From an uncultured Planctomycetaceae bacterium (GTDB taxonomy: Bacteria; Planctomycetota; Planctomycetia; Pirellulales; UBA1268): a DNA stretch of 16,110 bases. Positions 12,685 through 16,110 of this stretch are shown piece after piece (the first letter of the stretch is position 1; the number at the start of each line of letters is the position of its first letter). Position numbers and translations under genes: made by a program. The stretch spans positions 1 to 16,110 of the forward strand of contig CALCGM010000363.1 in the NCBI GenBank assembly GCA_937900985.1, given 5' to 3'. Under the pieces are notes generated by a model. That model had not been told where the DNA came from, ran no database searches, and worked only from the letters and a program-made list of their open reading frames with translations.

Positions 12685-14049
12685 ATGAGCGACATCCTCT
12701 TTCACTACTACCGCGTCAATCCCACGACGTGGTTTTATCTGTCGTCGCTGCTGTCGATCGCGCTGTTCTTTAAGTTCAACCGCGTCTGGAGCATCCGCAA
12801 CCTTGACCTGGCCTTGCTGATCCTCTTCGCGCCCGGCCTGCTGGCTGTGGAATACGGAGGCTTCAAGGCCAATCCCGCTGTCCAGCAGGTGGGTTTTGTC
12901 TGGCTATTCGCCGTCACGCTCGCCTTCATGCTGCGGATGCTGTTCGACTCGCTGATGGTCCGCAGGCCGCTGCTTGAGCCCAATCTGTCCACGGGCGGCC
13001 TCAACTTCCTCGGCCTGTCGCTGCTGATCTTTCTGATGGCCAACGTGATCACATCGCGGCCGCAGGCGGATGCCGTGGCGGTAGCTGCGGCCGCCTCTCG
13101 AATGGAGGCCCGTGATGCCACCGTCGACGCAGATCAGCTTGCCAGGCTCGGCCCCGGCTACCCGCTCCTGTTTCTCCTGCCACAGATTTCGACACAGAAG
13201 CTCTTCACAAGCGGAGACAATGGCAGCAACGCCACCGCGGAGGAGCCCGACAGCAAGGCCGTGCACGAAGCGACCGCCCGCACCATGGCGATCGTCTCGC
13301 AGCTGGCGATCGTGATCGGCACGCTGGCCATCGGCTGGCTGCACTTTGAGCATCTGAGACTGGGGATCGCTGCGGCGGTGCTCTACCTGCTGCTGCCCTA
13401 CACCGCCAACATGACTGGGCGGGTGGACCATGCCCTGCCCGGAGCGCTCGTGCTGTGGGCTGTCGTTGCCTATCGACGGCCATTCATCGCAGGGGCCTTG
13501 ATCGGCCTGGCGATCGGTACGAGCTACTACCCGGTGTTTCTCCTGCCGCTGTGGTGCAGCTTCTATTGGGAGCGGGGCATTCGCCGCTTCGTCTCCGGGG
13601 TGCTTGCGGCCCTGGGAATCCTGGCGATTGTGCTCTGGTTCACCTCACCAGACACGGAGGTGTTTCTCGGGCAGCTGCGACAGATGTTTGGCTGGATCTT
13701 TCCCGGCAATGTTTCGCTGGAGGGCTTCTGGGCTCTCGAAGGCAACGACCCGGTCTTCCGCTTGCCTGTGCTGGCGGCCTTCCTGGTGATGATCTCCACC
13801 CTCGCGATCTGGCCCGCTCAGAAAAACCTCGGCACGCTGATGAGCTGCTCGGCAGCGGTGTTGCTGGGGAGCCAGTTCTGGAAGGCGCACGACGGCGGCC
13901 TGTTTATGGCCTGGTATCTGCCGGTGCTGCTGCTGGTTGTGTTTCGGCCAAACCTGGAAAACCGCGTGGCCCTGGCGATGCTCGACCCCGACTGGCTGTC
14001 GGCCTGGCGGCGGTGGCGACGACGGCCACAGACAGGCCCCACTTCCTGA
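12685..14049 (+). CDS. Multi-pass membrane protein of unknown function (possible GT-C-like fold)
   Basis: The 454-residue protein has about ten hydrophobic segments, at roughly 15-30, 40-55, 68-88, 106-122, 202-220, 226-243, 250-280, 302-318, 360-378 and 384-420. A long polar loop (123-200) separates the first four from the rest, and the C-terminus is basic (RRWRRRP). It opens with NPTTWFYLSSLLSIALFFKFNR, which I associate with a planctomycete-conserved protein. LLLPYTANMTGRVDHALPGALVLWAVVAYRRP followed by AGALIGLAIGTSYYP is reminiscent of polyprenol-phosphate-dependent (GT87/GT39-like) glycosyltransferases, but the catalytic acidic residue near the N-terminus typical of GT-C enzymes is not obvious. 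I start at the ATG at 12685; the frame is open 75 bp further up but that stretch is polar and unlike a membrane-protein start. It ends 11 bp before the convergent HEAT gene. Confidence 0.8.
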   Translation: MSDILFHYYRVNPTTWFYLSSLLSIALFFKFNRVWSIRNLDLALLILFAPGLLAVEYGGFKANPAVQQVGFVWLFAVTLAFMLRMLFDSLMVRRPLLEPNLSTGGLNFLGLSLLIFLMANVITSRPQADAVAVAAAASRMEARDATVDADQLARLGPGYPLLFLLPQISTQKLFTSGDNGSNATAEEPDSKAVHEATARTMAIVSQLAIVIGTLAIGWLHFEHLRLGIAAAVLYLLLPYTANMTGRVDHALPGALVLWAVVAYRRPFIAGALIGLAIGTSYYPVFLLPLWCSFYWERGIRRFVSGVLAALGILAIVLWFTSPDTEVFLGQLRQMFGWIFPGNVSLEGFWALEGNDPVFRLPVLAAFLVMISTLAIWPAQKNLGTLMSCSAAVLLGSQFWKAHDGGLFMAWYLPVLLLVVFRPNLENRVALAMLDPDWLSAWRRWRRRPQTGPTS

Positions 14050-14060
14050 GGCATCGCTCG

Positions 14061-14963
14061 TCAGCTGCGGCGAGGATCAAAACCGTCGGGGTTCTGCTCG
14101 GCAGCCAGCCAGGCACGCCAGGCGTCGGCCCGCCACTGAAAGTTGTGGCCCGTCAGCCGCACGAGCGCCTCGAGCACCGCCTCGTTGCGGACCCGCAGCC
14201 TTCGCTGGGTCGGCCCACCACCGGTGGAAAGGCCTCCCTGCCCCGGCGTGAAGGTGGCGCTGATCGCCCCACCGCTGCCAGGATCAACCACCACATGCTC
14301 CGTCTCGAGCACCATGATCAGCGGCATCACCGCCGCAGCATCTCCCAGCCTGCCAAGCGCCTCAGCCGCCCGGTTGATGCGGGCGTTGTCGGGGCCCCGC
14401 AGCGCCGTCAACAACCCCGCGGTCGCCAGGGGAGGCTGGTCGACGGCGAGCTGCTCCACGGCGGCAATCCGCGTTTCCGGGTCAGCATGGTCGAGGCTGA
14501 TGGCCACCAGGCACGCGATCGCGTCGGACGTGCCGATGCGGGCAAGGGCCTCGACATACCAGCTGCGAGCCCGCGCCAGCGGCTCATTCGCCACGGCAGC
14601 GGAAAGAGCGGCGACCGCCAGCGGATCGTCGATCTCACGAATCGACTCGATCGCCACCGACGAGCGGGTGGGATCCTCACACTCGCTCCGCAGCCGCTCC
14701 AGCCGGGCGGCCCAGTCTCGCGAGGCCTTCTCCGCGGTGCTGCGCTGCTCCAGCAGCCAGACTTCCTGAGGCGTCCGCCAGCGGCCGGCATGCCGCACCA
14801 GCCCGCGGGCCTTCATGAAGTCCTCCTGGGAGGCAGCCGTCGGTTCGTCGCCCCGGCCTTGAGCTGCCGGAACCAGCAGGCCGAGGGTCCACACGGCAAG
14901 CAGGCCGAGCCCCACAGAGCGGGCGGCGGAGAGGCAGGTCGTGGCTGACGGCACGCACTCCAT
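14061..14963 (-). CDS. Exported HEAT-repeat protein (planctomycete type)
   Basis: The 300-residue protein carries an N-terminal hydrophobic segment at about 15-33 ending in VPAAQG, read as a signal peptide or anchor. KARGLVRHAGRWRTPQEVWLLEQ (50-72) is a recognisable leader motif of this planctomycete family. HEAT-like repeats follow: SIREIDDPLAVAALSAAVAN, YVEALARIGTSDAIACLVAI, TRIAAVEQLAVD and NRAAEALGRLGDAAAVMPLI. A Gly/Thr-rich insert at 229-251 (SATFTPGQGGLSTGGG) and a closing VRNEAVLEALVRLTGHNFQW...AWRAWLAAEQNPDGF complete the pattern. It has no catalytic motif; it is probably a periplasmic binding or scaffold protein. I start at the ATG at 14963; GGAG is 14 nt upstream, rather far. It is divergent from tyrA (292-bp gap). 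Confidence 0.82.
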   Translation of the reverse strand: MECVPSATTCLSAARSVGLGLLAVWTLGLLVPAAQGRGDEPTAASQEDFMKARGLVRHAGRWRTPQEVWLLEQRSTAEKASRDWAARLERLRSECEDPTRSSVAIESIREIDDPLAVAALSAAVANEPLARARSWYVEALARIGTSDAIACLVAISLDHADPETRIAAVEQLAVDQPPLATAGLLTALRGPDNARINRAAEALGRLGDAAAVMPLIMVLETEHVVVDPGSGGAISATFTPGQGGLSTGGGPTQRRLRVRNEAVLEALVRLTGHNFQWRADAWRAWLAAEQNPDGFDPRRS

Positions 14964-15255
14964 GGGCTGATCGCTCGCTCCTCGAGAATGTGACCGCAGT
15001 AGAAGAGGATCGCGCCGTTCACTCGCAGCAGTGGCAGGAACGCTGCTCGCCACAGGCCTTCTTCGGTCGTTTCCCTGATCCTGACATCAGTTTCCCGCGG
15101 CGGAAAGCGAAAAGTCGACCTGTTCGGCAGATCCCCACCGCCCACCAGCCCCGCCGCTCTCATCCGCCGGAGACGTGTGGTACAACGCTGCCAAGAGCCA
15201 CCCAACCTTTTTGTGGTCTGCCCGCAGACCCGTCTCGTCCGTTTTTCCGCGTCGC
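14964..15255. other. Divergent intergenic region between HEAT gene and tyrA
   Basis: This 292-bp gap contains an inverted repeat TTTCC-cgcggc-GGAAA at 15091-15106, which shares the TTCC-N6-GGAA pattern with the site at 10599-10612. A GTG at 15175 could start tyrA 27 codons early, but the added residues look unrelated to the family. No convincing promoter boxes or small gene were found. Confidence 0.4.
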
Positions 15256-16101
15256 ATGAAGCTGCCCTGGTCCACCGTCGCCATCGTCGGAGTTGGGCTC
15301 ATCGGTGGCTCCATCGGGAAGGCCCTGCTCACCCGCGGGCTGTGCCGGCGGGTGATCGGGATTGGCCGCAGCAAGGCCTCGCTGGCCGAGGCGATGGAGC
15401 GGCAGCTCGTCAGCGAGGTCTCGTGTGATCTCGCTGCGGTCGGCGAGGCCGACGTGGTGGTGGTGGCCACATCGGTCGGTAGCATCCCCCGCCTGCTCGA
15501 GGCGGCCGACTCCCAGGTTGCCGAGGGCACACTGATCACCGACGCGGGCAGCACCAAACAAGCGATCGTCAGCGGCTGGCAGAAACGTCGGCGGCATCGC
15601 GGGCGATTTGTCGGCTCCCACCCGCTCGCTGGCAGCCACCTCCGCGGCCCCGCCGCCGCCGACGAAGCGCTCTTCGAGGGCCGTGTGGCCGTCGTCACGC
15701 CCGCCACGTCTACGCCGGATGAAGACGTGGAAGAGGTGGGCAGCTTCTGGGCAAGCCTGGGCAGCACCGTGTTTGTGATGAAGCCTCGCGAACACGACCG
15801 CATCCTGGCGATGACCAGCCATACGCCCCACGTGGTGGCGGCCGCCCTGGCTGCCGTCACGCCCGATGCCGACCGCCGCTTCACGGCCGGCGGCTGGCGC
15901 GACACCACCCGCGTGGCGGGCGGTGATGCGGAGCTCTGGGCGGACATCCTGCTCGACAATGCAGCCCAGGTCACACAGGCCGTCACCAAGATGCACGGCT
16001 ACACACAACGCATGCTCGATGCCCTCGCCGCCGGTGATCGCCGCCGGCTCGTGAGGCTGCTCACCACTGCCAAGGACAAGCGGAATGCTCTGGGAAGTTG
16101 A
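15256..16101 (+). CDS. tyrA: Prephenate dehydrogenase (TyrA)
   Basis: The 281-residue protein converts prephenate to 4-hydroxyphenylpyruvate with NAD(P)+, the dedicated step to tyrosine. A Rossmann fingerprint VGVGLIGGS lies at 11-19. VVVATSVGSIPRLL (68-81), TDAGSTKQ (95-102) and FVGSHPLAGSHLRGP (118-132) follow the family order. The helical C-terminal domain has SHTPHVVAAAL (188-198, with the conserved His residues) and GGWRDTTRVAGGDAELWADI (212-231). There is no ACT or chorismate mutase domain, so it is a monofunctional enzyme of normal short length. A cyclohexadienyl/arogenate dehydrogenase specificity cannot be excluded. I start at the ATG at 15256 (MKLPWSTVAIVG); no Shine-Dalgarno is visible. 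The next gene appears to begin inside its 3' end. Confidence 0.93.
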   Translation: MKLPWSTVAIVGVGLIGGSIGKALLTRGLCRRVIGIGRSKASLAEAMERQLVSEVSCDLAAVGEADVVVVATSVGSIPRLLEAADSQVAEGTLITDAGSTKQAIVSGWQKRRRHRGRFVGSHPLAGSHLRGPAAADEALFEGRVAVVTPATSTPDEDVEEVGSFWASLGSTVFVMKPREHDRILAMTSHTPHVVAAALAAVTPDADRRFTAGGWRDTTRVAGGDAELWADILLDNAAQVTQAVTKMHGYTQRMLDALAAGDRRRLVRLLTTAKDKRNALGS

Positions 16102-16110
16102 TGTCTGGCT
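16085..16110 (+). CDS. Start of the next gene, possibly purL (partial)
   Basis: An ATG at 16085 opens a frame reading MLWEVDVW to the window edge, overlapping tyrA by 17 bp in another frame. AAGGAC about 8 nt upstream could serve as ribosome binding site. The peptide resembles, from memory, the N-terminus of phosphoribosylformylglycinamidine synthase in planctomycetes (MLWEVDI...). Only eight codons are visible, so this rests on weak evidence. An alternative start is the ATG at 16101, which overlaps the tyrA stop as TGATG. Confidence 0.35.

Noticed and set aside
13455..14948. Plus-strand 497-codon frame spanning the convergent junction
   Set aside because: It overlaps the membrane-protein gene in another frame and runs antisense to the HEAT gene, both with better support.
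15087..16008. Minus-strand frames opposite tyrA
   Set aside because: Low-complexity shadows of a clear prephenate dehydrogenase gene.
1..16110. CRISPR array, insertion sequence, prophage, toxin-antitoxin, defence or biosynthetic cluster
   Set aside because: I saw no regularly spaced repeats, transposase/integrase motifs, terminal repeats, attachment duplication at the tRNA, or multi-gene specialised pathway.

Overview
The window looks like ordinary chromosome from a GC-rich member of the Planctomycetota, probably of the Pirellula/Rhodopirellula type. This is inferred from family resemblance, since no 16S gene is present. Three things support it. Several proteins match, from memory, families that are widespread in planctomycetes and rare elsewhere: the anti-sigma-like/FecR-like membrane protein, two HEAT-repeat proteins, a DXD-less GT2 protein, an 89-aa protein and a multi-pass membrane protein. 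Genes are mostly single and alternate in strand, with few operons. Many starts lack a Shine-Dalgarno sequence.

Layout. 1-2187 (-) is the N-terminal 729 codons of a large membrane protein cut by the window edge. A 313-bp divergent region with two inverted repeats separates it from a small TPR protein (2501-3055, +) and a degenerate shikimate-dehydrogenase-like protein (3131-3964, +). A membrane-anchored HEAT protein (4032-5114, -) is divergent from a lipoate-protein-ligase-family gene (5179-5991, +). Next come an 89-aa protein with a strong ribosome binding site (6236-6505, +) and a GT2-like protein (6627-7700, +). A tRNA-Arg(CCG) follows at 7755-7828; its 3' part and apparent terminator lie antisense to the C-terminus of a class IV histone-deacetylase-family gene (7802-8758, -). 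Divergent from that gene is an exported formylglycine-generating enzyme (8908-9945, +), which converges on a beta-carbonic anhydrase (9959-10567, -). The carbonic anhydrase is divergent from an SLC13-type anion permease with two TrkA-C domains (10753-12564, +). A multi-pass membrane protein (12685-14049, +) converges on an exported HEAT protein (14061-14963, -). Prephenate dehydrogenase tyrA (15256-16101, +) closes the window, and a following gene, possibly purL, begins inside its 3' end.

How the genes work together. There is no single pathway. The clearest functional pair is carbonic anhydrase plus anion permease, which share one 185-bp divergent promoter region containing two TTCC/GGAA inverted repeats. 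tyrA acts in tyrosine synthesis, but the AroE-like protein has lost essentially all catalytic and cofactor residues and is unlikely to serve the shikimate pathway. The lipoate ligase and the formylglycine-generating enzyme are both protein-modification enzymes whose targets are encoded elsewhere.

I found no mobile element, CRISPR array, phage gene or defence island. The most interesting signals are the AroE-fold and GT2-fold pseudoenzymes with intact frames, the secreted enzyme that keeps both copper-binding cysteines, the tRNA/deacetylase overlap, and the intergenic inverted repeats.
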